NCBI RefSeq assembly: GCF_014170375.1
Contig: NZ_LZZW01000029.1
Coordinates: forward strand, 1-62,500
Length of the DNA: 62,500 nucleotides
Reading direction: 5' to 3'
Source of the DNA: Variovorax sp. UMC13
GTDB lineage: Bacteria; Pseudomonadota; Gammaproteobacteria; Burkholderiales; Burkholderiaceae_C
Position numbers and translations under genes: made by a program. This document shows, piece by piece, positions 16,171 through 24,600 of this stretch. The notes below the pieces were generated by a model, which was given only the letters and a program-made list of their open reading frames with translations, was not told the origin of the DNA and ran no database searches. Position 1 is the first letter of the stretch; every line of letters starts with the position of its first letter.

Positions 16171-17916
16171 ATGCCTGACGGGAGGCGGCCCGTCCGGCCC
16201 AGCGCCTCGCGCAGGCTCGCGGCGGCGTGGTCGCGCCTGCGGCAGGCCGCGCCGGTGCCGCTCTTCATGGCCTGCCTGCTGCTCTTTCTGGCCTGCATGG
16301 GAGGCGCCGCCTGGCTGGCCTCGCAGCAGGGCCTGCAGCGCGCGGAGCGGCGCGCGGCCGAACTCGCCGCCAGCGTGCTCGGCGGCGCCGAGAGCATCGG
16401 CGCGCAGATCGACGAGGCCATGGCGCGCGGCAGCCGAGGCATCGGGAGCGCCGCGCATTGCGACGGCGCCGACATCCCGCGCCTGCAGGCCATCCATGCG
16501 CGCTACAGCTACGTCGGTGCCATGGCGCGCCTGGACCCGGACGGCGACCGCATCCTGTGCTCGACCTTCGGCCCCGAGGCGGACGGGATGCGGCTGGGGC
16601 CGGCCGACGACGTGATCCGCCGCGGAACCCGGCGGGTGCACCGGCGCGTGACGATGCCGGCGGTCGACGGCGCCGAGTACTTCGTGGTGTCCGACGGCAC
16701 CCTGGCCGTGTTCGTGCACCGCAGCGTGGCCACGACGATCCTGGCCACCCTGCAGGACGCGTCCCTGGGCGCCTATGTCCGGGATGGCGGCCCGGTGCTG
16801 TTCAGCCGCGGCAGCTTCGACCTGGCGGCGCTCAAGGTCCTGGCGCACGACGGCGCGTCGGCCGCCTTCGACGGCCATCGCCTGCTGGGACTCGGCGCTT
16901 CGCCGAATTCGGAGTACGTCGCGTTCATCGAGCTGCCCGCGGCCCGGGTGCAGGCCAGCATCGACGACGCCCGGGCCTCGCTGCTGCCGCTGGGTGCGGT
17001 GCTGGGCCTGTCGCTCTCGCTGCTGCTGTTCGTGTCGTACCGCAGCCTCAGTTCGGTCGCCGCCTCGCTGGCCCGCGCGCTCCACACCGACCGCGTCTAC
17101 ATGGAGTACCAGCCGATCGTCGACCTGCGCACCGGGCGCTGCATCGGTGCCGAAGCGCTGGTGCGCTGGCGGCATGGCGGCGGGCTGGTGCCGCCCCAGC
17201 GCTTCATCGTCGCGGCCGAGCGCGCCGGCATCATGCCGCTGGTGACGCGCCGCATCGTCCAGCTGGTCGCGCTGGACATGGCCGAACTGCTGCGCGCGCA
17301 TCCGGCGCTGCACGTGAGCATCAACTTCTCGGCCACGGACCTGCGCTCGACCGAGGCGGTGGAGCTGCTCACCGGCCTGTTGCGGGTGACGGGCCTGCCC
17401 GCCGCCAGCTTCTGGATCGAGATCACCGAGACCAGCTTCGAGGAGAACGTGAGCCAGATCATCGATCGGATCCGCGCGCTGGGCTTCCGGGTGGCCATCG
17501 ACGACTTCGGCACCGGTTACGCCAACCTCGGCACCCTGGCCAGCATCGAGGTGGACCTGCTGAAGATCGATCGCCGTTTCGTGCAGTCCGCAACCCAGGC
17601 CGGCCAGGGCTCGGAAGTGGCGACCGCCATCATCGGACTGGCCCGGTCGCTGGACCTGGACATGGTGGCGGAAGGCGTGGAGACGCAGGCCCAGGCCGAC
17701 TTCCTGGTCGCCAGCGGCGTCCAGTTCGCGCAGGGCTGGCTGTTCGGGCGGCCGGCGTCGGTGGATGCGCTGCGCGCCTTCATCGCACGCGAGCATGGCG
17801 GCCGGTCCCTGTCGACGGGGCGCGGCTTCGGGGAAGCCCGCGGTGCCATGGCCGGACGACGACGCGACGTGCGGCCGGTACGGGCGCGACCCGCGTTCGA
17901 ACACGAGGCCGGTTGA
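16171..17916 (+). CDS. CSS-motif / EAL-domain cyclic-di-GMP phosphodiesterase
   Basis: 581 residues. A first membrane span at about 28-51 and a second at about 271-293 enclose a periplasmic CSS-type sensor domain with two cysteines, Cys97 and Cys130 (LCSTFG). In E. coli PdeC-type proteins the equivalent pair forms a redox-sensitive disulfide. The cytoplasmic EAL domain is intact: EALVRW (about 328), INFSATDLR, EITE, DDFGTGYANL (about 444), EGVETQAQ and QGWLFGRP. It should hydrolyse c-di-GMP to pGpG. The start at 16171 lacks a good ribosome-binding site and could be a little further downstream. The C-terminal 40 residues are basic and unstructured. A YegP-like small gene follows six bases later. 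Confidence 0.9.
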   Translation: MPDGRRPVRPSASRRLAAAWSRLRQAAPVPLFMACLLLFLACMGGAAWLASQQGLQRAERRAAELAASVLGGAESIGAQIDEAMARGSRGIGSAAHCDGADIPRLQAIHARYSYVGAMARLDPDGDRILCSTFGPEADGMRLGPADDVIRRGTRRVHRRVTMPAVDGAEYFVVSDGTLAVFVHRSVATTILATLQDASLGAYVRDGGPVLFSRGSFDLAALKVLAHDGASAAFDGHRLLGLGASPNSEYVAFIELPAARVQASIDDARASLLPLGAVLGLSLSLLLFVSYRSLSSVAASLARALHTDRVYMEYQPIVDLRTGRCIGAEALVRWRHGGGLVPPQRFIVAAERAGIMPLVTRRIVQLVALDMAELLRAHPALHVSINFSATDLRSTEAVELLTGLLRVTGLPAASFWIEITETSFEENVSQIIDRIRALGFRVAIDDFGTGYANLGTLASIEVDLLKIDRRFVQSATQAGQGSEVATAIIGLARSLDLDMVAEGVETQAQADFLVASGVQFAQGWLFGRPASVDALRAFIAREHGGRSLSTGRGFGEARGAMAGRRRDVRPVRARPAFEHEAG

Positions 17917-17922
17917 GACGGC

Positions 17923-18141
17923 ATGCACTGGCTCGGCGTTCGCACGGCGCAAGGCGACTGGACCTGGGTCTTGCGCGGCGCCGACGGCGCGGCGGTGGCG
18001 CACAGCACGCGCCGCTTCGGCTCCGAAGCGCAGGCCCTGAGCGACGCCGCCGTCGTACGCGAACAGCTGCAGAGCGCGCGGATCGAGAGCGCCGACTTCC
18101 TCCCCATCGCGCCGCTGCGCACCGCGCAGGGAGATCGCTGA
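17923..18141 (+). CDS. Small YegP/DUF1508-like protein
   Basis: 72 residues beginning MHWLGVRTAQGDWTWVLRG. The W-x-W-x-L-x-G-x-D-G-x-A-V-A-H-S pattern followed by F-x-x-x-x-x-A-x-x-D-A-A-x-V matches the single-unit YegP/DUF1508-like pattern also seen at 11416-11610. It starts six bases after the EAL-gene stop and is probably co-transcribed. No signal peptide or membrane span. Function unknown. Confidence 0.6.
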   Translation: MHWLGVRTAQGDWTWVLRGADGAAVAHSTRRFGSEAQALSDAAVVREQLQSARIESADFLPIAPLRTAQGDR

Positions 18142-18171
18142 GCCCGCGGCCTGGGCGCCGGGCCTGTCGCG

Positions 18172-18441
18172 CTAGCGCGAGGGCAAGGGCGGGGCGGCCT
18201 CCCGCGGATGGCCGCTCTCGCACGGCCGTTGCCCCTGGTGCCACACGGTGGCGCCGATGCGCAGCAGGGCCTCGGTCTCCTGCGCGTAGCTTTCGCACGA
18301 ACTGTCGAGCCGCTCGATGAGGTCCGCGATCACCCTGACCGCCTCGCTCGGCTTCATCAGGCCCTCACCGTGATCGGCGATGGTCACGATGTTCAGGATG
18401 CGGTCGCGGTGGTCCATCTCAGGCGCGGGCCGTGGCGTCAT
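18172..18441 (-). CDS. Hypothetical protein
   Basis: 89 residues from the ATG at 18441; an in-frame ATG at 18417 (MDHRDRIL) would give 81. Neither has a clear ribosome-binding site. The core (ILNIVTIADHGEGLMKPSEA, then VRVIADLIERL) is predicted helical, with a tail rich in Pro. No family recognised. It begins 17 bases after the stop of the zinc-ribbon-like gene, so the two form one unit downstream of the Crp/Fnr-type gene. A palindrome (TCGCGCTAGCGCGA, 18167-18180) covers its stop codon. Confidence 0.55.
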   Translation of the reverse strand: MTPRPAPEMDHRDRILNIVTIADHGEGLMKPSEAVRVIADLIERLDSSCESYAQETEALLRIGATVWHQGQRPCESGHPREAAPPLPSR

Positions 18442-18457
18442 GCGGGGGCGATGCCGT

Positions 18458-18682
18458 CTATTCGGCGCGCGCGGCATCGGGGGTCTCGAGCCGGTGGGTG
18501 AACGCCCGCTGGCGGTGGGCGACCATGATCTCCGTGACCTCGCGCTTGGAGGCCAGGAAGCTCTCGCCACAGTGCGTGCAGTGGTAGGCCCTCAGGCCCG
18601 GCAGCAGCCGCATCCAGGGGCTGCGTTCCAGGCGTTCGAGCGACGGTGGGCGGCAGGCGCACCCTGCCTTCAGGATCTTCAT
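18458..18682 (-). CDS. Small cysteine-motif protein, zinc-ribbon-like
   Basis: 74 residues. Cys8 and Cys10 (GCACRPP) and a CTHCGESFLASK motif at about 35-46 could together bind zinc, as in small zinc ribbons. The rest is basic (MKILKAGC; HRQRAFTHR), compatible with nucleic-acid binding, but no family is recognised. It lies 101 bases downstream of the Crp/Fnr-type regulator on the same strand. Confidence 0.65.
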   Translation of the reverse strand: MKILKAGCACRPPSLERLERSPWMRLLPGLRAYHCTHCGESFLASKREVTEIMVAHRQRAFTHRLETPDAARAE

Positions 18683-18783
18683 GCTTCAACAAACCTCATA
18701 CGAATCAGAAACGGGGCGTGCGCGCGGCTGCGGCACGGGAAAAGGAGGAGGGCGGCGTCGGCGGGGCAGGGCGATGGTCATCG

Positions 18784-19536
18784 TCAGTCCTTGCGCGGCT
18801 TCTTCAGGAAATCGATCTCGAAGCCCGGCTCGACCGGCGGCGGGTTTTTCCTCGCGGGGGCCGGCGCCTCCGGCAGCGCGCTGCCGAAGTCGGTCGATGC
18901 GAAGCTGGGCGGGACATGGACGCCCTGCTCGTCCTTGGTGACGAGGCCGCGGTTCTCCAGGTCCTTCATGGTCTTGTTCACCATCTCGCGCGAGATGCCG
19001 GCGTACGAGGCGATCAGGGCCTGCGTGATGCGCTTGTCGTAACCGCCGTTCTCGGACGGGGCCAGCTGCGTCAGTTCGTGCAGCACCCGGCTCACGAGCT
19101 TCTCGACCGACGAGGTGGTGACGCGGCGCAGCTGCGTGCGCAGGATGCCGATGCGCCGCGACTCGTGCTCCAGCAGGCCGACCAGCAGATCCGGGTACTT
19201 GGCGCACAGCATGCGGACATGCCGCAGCGGGATGGCATAGACCACGGTCGGCAGCGCCGCGATGACCGTGGCCGGACTTTCGAATTCGTCATGGCGCAGC
19301 GAGGGCGGCATGAAGAACTCGTCCGGCCGGATGAAATCCGTGGTGACTTCCTCGTGGTTCCCCTGGCCCTGCAGCGCCACCCGCAGCAGGCCGGTGGCGA
19401 CGCAGAAGATGCTCTGCGACCGCTGCCCGCTGACCAGCAGGTACTGGTTGCGCTTGTAGGAGCGGACATCCACGACCTTCTTCAGATCGTCTCGCTCGAA
19501 CTGGGGCAGGCCGGAAGTCAGTGGGTGCAGGTACAT
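18784..19536 (-). CDS. Crp/Fnr family transcriptional regulator
   Basis: 250 residues from the ATG at 19536. An N-terminal cyclic-nucleotide-binding-type beta roll (YLLVSGQRSQSIFCVATGLLRVAL, about 40-63, shown in part) is followed by a long dimer helix and a C-terminal winged helix (ALIASYAGISREMVNKTMKDLENRGLV, about 175-201). There is no N-terminal cysteine cluster for an FNR-type iron-sulfur centre, and the phosphate-binding arginine motif of CRP is not obvious, so the ligand is unknown. The C-terminal 40 residues are proline-rich and extend past the HTH. The gene is flanked by EAL-domain genes, so a role in c-di-GMP-linked control is possible but only inferred. Confidence 0.85.
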   Translation of the reverse strand: MYLHPLTSGLPQFERDDLKKVVDVRSYKRNQYLLVSGQRSQSIFCVATGLLRVALQGQGNHEEVTTDFIRPDEFFMPPSLRHDEFESPATVIAALPTVVYAIPLRHVRMLCAKYPDLLVGLLEHESRRIGILRTQLRRVTTSSVEKLVSRVLHELTQLAPSENGGYDKRITQALIASYAGISREMVNKTMKDLENRGLVTKDEQGVHVPPSFASTDFGSALPEAPAPARKNPPPVEPGFEIDFLKKPRKD

Positions 19537-19618
19537 GCGTGTTGCAGCAGTGCGCGTTCCGGTGACAAAACTTCGTTCTTTTCGAGCGCGGCCCGCGGGG
19601 CCGGTCCCGAACGCCTGG

Positions 19619-21061
19619 TTAGAAGGAATGGGTCCTCGATCGGTCGGACGGGCCCGTCTCGCGCCGCATCGACGCGCTGGCGGTGGCGCGCACGGCGGGC
19701 GCTGTCGATGCGACGCCGCGCCGCACCGGCGCCGGGTGTCGCGCGGGCGCCTGGGCACCACCGAGGTAGCAGCCTTGCAGCCACTGCGCACCCGCGCGCA
19801 TCGCCACGTGCAGATCGGCCTCCCGATCGATGCCGTCGACCACCGTTCGCCGGGCGAGGCGCGCGCAAAGCGCCAGCATGTCCTTCAGGCTCTCGAAGCC
19901 GAAGGGGTTCTCGCCGGCTCTGCGCACGAAGGCCGCCTCCAGCTTGACGATGTCCGGCTTGCACGCCTGCACGAAGGTCAGGCCGGCCACGCCGGAGCCG
20001 AAGGCGTCCATGGCGATCCGGCATCCGTAGGCCGCCAGGCAGCGGCAGAAGTCCCGCACCGCCTCGGCGTCCTGCAGCGGGGCCCGCGCGCAATCGACCT
20101 CGACCACCAGCCGCCTGGCCAGCAGCGGCTCGCGCGAGAGGCGCTCCAGGAACAGCGCCCACCAATGGTCGAGCCGCGCGCTGTGCGCCGACAGGTTCAA
20201 GCCCATGTTCGCGCCGGGACGCTGGCGCAGGGTGTCGAGCACCTGATGGGCGACGCAGCGATCGAAGGCGCGCGTCAGCCGCAGGCGCTCGAGGCACGGC
20301 AGGTAGGTGCCGGGCGCCAGGAAGCTGTGGTGCTCCGGCGTCGGAGGCACATGCACGCAGCTCTCGCGATAGAGCGTGGCGCCGCCGGCATGGGCATCCA
20401 CGACGGCTTGCCACCGGGTCTGCAGCCGCCCGGTGCGCGCGGCCTCCCATACCCGAACGGCGATCGCCATGTCGGCGCGATAGCCGGCGCGCCAATCTTC
20501 GGCGCGCACGTCGTCGAGGGACGGCGACTGCTGCGCCGCCCACAGGATCAGGTCGATCTCGGTCGCATCGAGGGTCCGCGGGTCGGAGACTTCGATCCAG
20601 CCGGCATGCAGCTCGGGCAGGGCGACCAGGCCGTCGAAGCACACGGGCTCGGCGGAGATTTCCGACAGCAGGTGCTCGATGTCCTCGCTCACGCGCGGCG
20701 AGCCGACGCAGGGCCCGCCCGCTTCGGCGTCGTGCGACCAGAGCAGGAAGCAGTCGTCGCGAATCTGGACGACCCGAGGGCCGACCGTCGCCATGGCGAG
20801 CGCCCTCAGCCGGTGGCCGACTTCCTGGCTGACCGCCTCGGCCAGGCCTTCGCTGAACGCCTGCGCCAGATGCGGGGCATTGCCGATGAAGACGAAGACG
20901 CATCGGCAGGGGGTGGCCATCGAGTCGACCCATGCGTCGGCCGGGTGCGGGACCGCGACGGCGTCCTGGCCAGTCCCGGGCGCCCGCGCCGGCCCGTACC
21001 GGCGCAGGCCGTCATCCGGCGCTGCTCGCTCTTCGGTGGATTCCATGGGGTAGGCATTCAT
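19619..21061 (-). CDS. Degenerate EAL-domain protein (probably not an active phosphodiesterase)
   Basis: 480 residues from the ATG at 21061; an in-frame ATG at 21046 is also possible. The C-terminal half follows the EAL fold (TRAFDRCVAHQVLDTL, GLNLSAHS, KPDIVKLEAAFV), but catalytic motifs are lost: the EAL position reads ESCVHV, DDFGTG reads MDAFGSG, and EGVE reads DGIDRE. It is therefore more likely a c-di-GMP binder or protein-interaction module than an enzyme. The N-terminal half (VFVFIGNAPHLAQAF onwards) contains no domain I recognise. No membrane span. It is on the same strand as the Crp/Fnr gene, with an 82-base gap. Confidence 0.8.
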   Translation of the reverse strand: MNAYPMESTEERAAPDDGLRRYGPARAPGTGQDAVAVPHPADAWVDSMATPCRCVFVFIGNAPHLAQAFSEGLAEAVSQEVGHRLRALAMATVGPRVVQIRDDCFLLWSHDAEAGGPCVGSPRVSEDIEHLLSEISAEPVCFDGLVALPELHAGWIEVSDPRTLDATEIDLILWAAQQSPSLDDVRAEDWRAGYRADMAIAVRVWEAARTGRLQTRWQAVVDAHAGGATLYRESCVHVPPTPEHHSFLAPGTYLPCLERLRLTRAFDRCVAHQVLDTLRQRPGANMGLNLSAHSARLDHWWALFLERLSREPLLARRLVVEVDCARAPLQDAEAVRDFCRCLAAYGCRIAMDAFGSGVAGLTFVQACKPDIVKLEAAFVRRAGENPFGFESLKDMLALCARLARRTVVDGIDREADLHVAMRAGAQWLQGCYLGGAQAPARHPAPVRRGVASTAPAVRATASASMRRETGPSDRSRTHSF

Positions 21062-21461
21062 CGCATGGCTGTCTCGGTGGGGCATGGCGGCATGGGTGGG
21101 ACCGTTCGCTGACCTTTTTTCCTGGCGGGCAGTGCACCTCCGCTCGCCATGGCAAGAGGCTGAGGGAAGAGGGTGGAGTGGGTCTTCCGCGCCGGGCAGG
21201 TGCCCGGAGCGCGGAACACCGCCCGCCGTTTCAAGGATGCAGCCCATTCCTCTGGCACCCGCCCCGGCGCGGGGCATGCATCTGAAAGGCGGTGGAATTC
21301 ATCGGCGGCGCGCTCGAAACGGGAGCAGTGAACAAGCAATGGATAGTAGGAACTATTTCATTTTGTTGCACTCGGAAATGTTTCTAGTTTGTGTCCTAGA
21401 TCACAAAAGAGTGTGCGGCCGGCGACCGGGATTGGCTGTCGGCGGGGTCTTGCAAGACGAC
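21062..21461. other. Intergenic region with an AT-richer promoter-like core
   Basis: 400 bases upstream of the degenerate EAL gene. The part at about 21340-21415 is clearly AT-richer than the surroundings and contains the palindrome annotated at 21389-21406. No gene is supported here. Confidence 0.5.
21389..21406. promoter_or_regulatory. CRP/FNR-type palindromic site
   Basis: TTGTGTCCTAGATCACAA: TGTG-N8-CACA arranged exactly like the CRP consensus TGTGA-N6-TCACA with one half-site mismatch. It stands in the AT-rich region upstream of the EAL gene at 19619-21061. Confidence 0.5.
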
Positions 21462-21500
21462 AAAAAACCCGCCTTGTCTTTCGACAAGCGGGTTCTTTTT
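21462..21500. terminator. Bidirectional terminator next to tRNA-Arg
   Basis: Stem AACCCGCcTTGTC / GACAAGCGGGTT with a TTTC loop and one bulged base, flanked by an A-run at 21462-21467 and a T-run at 21496-21500. It lies 24 bases beyond the 3' end of the tRNA gene and would end its transcript. Confidence 0.8.
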
Positions 21501-21523
21501 GGCGATCGGATGCGCCGATCGGC

Positions 21524-21598
21524 TGGTGCCCTCGACAGGAATCGAACCTGTATCTGAGTCTTAGGAGGACCCCGTTCTATCCATTGAACTACGAGGAC
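21524..21598 (-). tRNA. tRNA-Arg (anticodon CCU)
   Basis: On the minus strand the 75 bases begin GTCCTCGTAGTTCAATGGA and end with an encoded CCA. The acceptor stem pairs GTCCTCG with CGAGGGC (one G-U), the anticodon arm is GGGTC-CTCCTAA-GACTC giving anticodon CCT, and the T arm is ACAGG-TTCGATT-CCTGT. It reads the rare AGG codon. The gene lies 31 bases downstream of the tamB stop in the same orientation and is followed by a terminator. No integrase or attachment-site duplication is seen. Confidence 0.97.
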
Positions 21599-21629
21599 GG
21601 TGGCAGCCCGGCGACTGTAGCAGAGGGAC

Positions 21630-24600
21630 TCAGTCGTACTTGAGGGTGTAGATCAGGTCCACGCCGCTTTGCACGCCGGCCTGGCCGCGCAGCGTGAGGC
21701 GCTGGGTCAGGTCGTAGAAGATGAAGAGGGTGCCCAGCACGCCGGTCAGGCTGCTCTCGTAGGTGACGTAGAAATCCTTCGACAGCCGCTTGCCCACCGT
21801 GACCGCGGATTCGCGCAGCTCGCCACCGGCGCCCGGGCCCTTGAAGCCGATCTCGTCCAGGCCCAGCCGGCTGGCCAGGCTGCCGCCCGATCCGCCCTTG
21901 CCCAGGCCGCCCAGCAGCGCCAGCGCGGCCTGCTGCATCAGGATCGATTCGCCGCCGTTGCCGACCGAAGCACGCCCCAGGATCACCCAGGACAGGGTTT
22001 CCGCGTCCGACAGCGCGGGCTCCGAGTAGAGCTTGACGCGCGGCACCTGGGCCGTGCCCGAGACCTGCACGCCCGCGCGCTGCGAGATGTTGGGCCGGAT
22101 CGCGAGGATGTCGAGCGCCGGGTTGTCCATCGGGCCGTTGAAGCGCGCCAGCCCGGTCTCGACGTCGAGCTGCTGGCCGTAGGCGCGGTACTGGCCCTTG
22201 ACGGTGCGCACCTCGCCCGTCACGCGCGGCGGCGAACTCAGGGAACTGCTGCGGATGTCCAGCTGGCCTTCGAGCCGGGTCGTGATGCCGCGACCCTGCA
22301 CCGCGAAGTCCTTGCCAAGGTCGAAGCTCACGGCCACGTCGAAGGGCTTGGCGGTCTGCGGCCTGGCCGCCTGCGCGCTGTTCTGGGCGGCCTCGCGCTG
22401 CGCGGCCGCGGCCGTCTCGCGGTCCTTGGCGGCCGAGCGCACCACCACGTCGGTGCCCAGGCTGGGCGCGCTCTCGTCGGGCAGGATGATAACGGCGCGC
22501 TCGGTCTCGAGCTTGCCGCGCAGCGTGAACTGGCCGTCGTCCAGCCGCGCCTGCAGGTCGCCCGAGAGCGTGACCTGGCGGTCGGTGCGCACCAGCACGC
22601 GCAGGCTGCGCAGCTGGGCCTGCATGGCCATCCGGATGCCCGAGCCGCCGGCGGCCGAGGCCTGGCCCCAGCGCATCTCGCCGCGTCCCGTGAGCGTGCC
22701 GCCGTCGCGCGCGGCCTCGCTCGAGGTGGTGCTGAGGTTGCCGCTCTGTCCGGCGATGCGCGCGCTGTTGCCGCGGCCGCCCTTGAGCGTGAAGTCGGTG
22801 ATGTCGACGCGGTCGCCGCCCAGGGTGGCGCGCAGCCGGCCGTCGCGCAGGTCCAGCCCTTCGACCGGCGCGCGCAGCGCCAGCTGGTCGGCCGCCAGCG
22901 TGCCGTTCCAGCGCGGCGCGGCGCGGTTGCCCGAGAGCGCGGCGTCGGCCTCGAGCGTGCCGGCGATGCGCCAGCCCGGCGGCGCGAGCATCGACCACAC
23001 GCCCAGGCTCGGCATGCGCGCCTTGACGCTGCCGTTGAGCGGGGCGTCCTCGGCCCATTGCCAGCCGCCGTCGCGCTGCGCCACGCGGGTGCGCGCATCG
23101 GCGCGGATGTTGCCGGCGCGTTCGCTGTCCCAGACCAGGTCGGCGCGCACCTCTTCACCCTGCGCTTCGATCCGGAGCTCGGCCTGCCGCAGCCCGGCCG
23201 GGGTGCTGGGGCTGTCGACGTTGGTGCTGCCCGACACCATCTTGATCTCGCTCTTGGTGCCGGTGCCGCGGCTCTCGATGCGCGTGACCAGCGCGGCTTC
23301 GCCGGCCTGCACGCGGATGTCGCCGCTCTGGCGCGCCAGCCGCACGCTGGCGCGCAGCGCGTCGCCGGCGTCGATGTCCCAGTCGCCGTTGAACAGCAGG
23401 TCGCCGCTCAGGCCCAGGCTGGCGAGCGAGCTGTTGTTGTCCAGCGCCTCGGCCCAGGCCATCGGCAGGCCCTGCATGCGGCCCTTGGTCTGCACGCGGA
23501 TGCCTTGCTGCGCGCCGCTGCCGGTCTGGCGGAAGCGCACCGGCTCCCAGTCGAGGCGCACCGTGCCGGCCACCGGGCCCTGCAGCGTGGCGCCGCCGGC
23601 CGAGGTGTCGATCTCGAGGCCGCTGGCCAGGCTGCGCACGTTGGCGCTCAGCGGCGCGCTCAGCGCCACGGTCCAGGGGCCGGGGCGGGTGCTGTCCTGG
23701 GCCTGCAGGCGCAGGCTGGCCAGCGCGGCGCGCCAGCGGCCCGGGCCTTCCAGCGCGCCGCTGGCACGGGTGTCGAGCGTGAGTTTCTGGGTGCCGCGCA
23801 GCGCTTCGCCCTGCACCGAGAGCGTGGCCTGCGCCAGGCTGCCGCCCAGTTCGGCGCGCAGGCCGCGCAACTGGATCGGCGCGTCGGGCGGTGCCGGTAC
23901 CGCGCCTGCGGGGACGGCCGCGGCCGGCAGGCGCAGGTCGAGCCGCGGCACGGCCAAGGTGGCTTGCACGGTCGGCTCGACGCTGCCGCGCGGGGCCGGC
24001 GCGGCAGCGTTCTGCAGGCGCCGCTGCACGGCTTCCCAGCCGCCGCTCCAGCGTGCATCGAGGCGGGCGTTGCCCTGGGCGCTCGCGCCTGCGAAAACCG
24101 TGGACAGGCCGGGCAGCTTCTCGACCCAGCGCTGCAGCGCGGCCGCATCGTCGACCTGGGCCGTGAGCTCGCCGCGGCCCTGTGCCGGACCCATGCGGCC
24201 GGCAACCTGGGCGTTGCCGCCGGGCAGCACCACCTTCAGGTCGCCGCTGCCCGCACGTTCGGCGATGCGGGCCTGCAGCTGGCCGGCCACGCTGGCCTGG
24301 GCGGCCTCGATGCGCAGCGTGCGCAGGTCCAGCACTTCGTCCTTCCACTGGCCCTGGGCCCGGATCAGGTCGAGCCGCAGGCCCTGCAAGGCGCGGCTGC
24401 CGGCCGTGCCCTGGGCCTGCAGCGCCACATCGAAGCGCAGGGCTTCGTCGCGTTGTTCGACCTCGATGCGGCCGCCCACGGGCGCGCCGGCCAGCTGCGT
24501 GTGCAGGCCGCCCGGCTGCACGCCGCGCACGGTGGCCGTCACCTGCCAGGGCGCGGGCGCGGCGCGCCATTCGCCTTCGGCCTCGATGCGGCCGCCGCCG

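Noticed and set aside
18684..18783. Possible additional small gene downstream of the Crp/Fnr gene
   Set aside because: The frames are short, Arg/Pro-rich and without a start or ribosome-binding site.
21524..21598. tRNA-Arg as an integration site of a genomic island
   Set aside because: No integrase gene, no direct repeat of the tRNA 3' end in the window, and the neighbours (tamB, core-type genes) look native.
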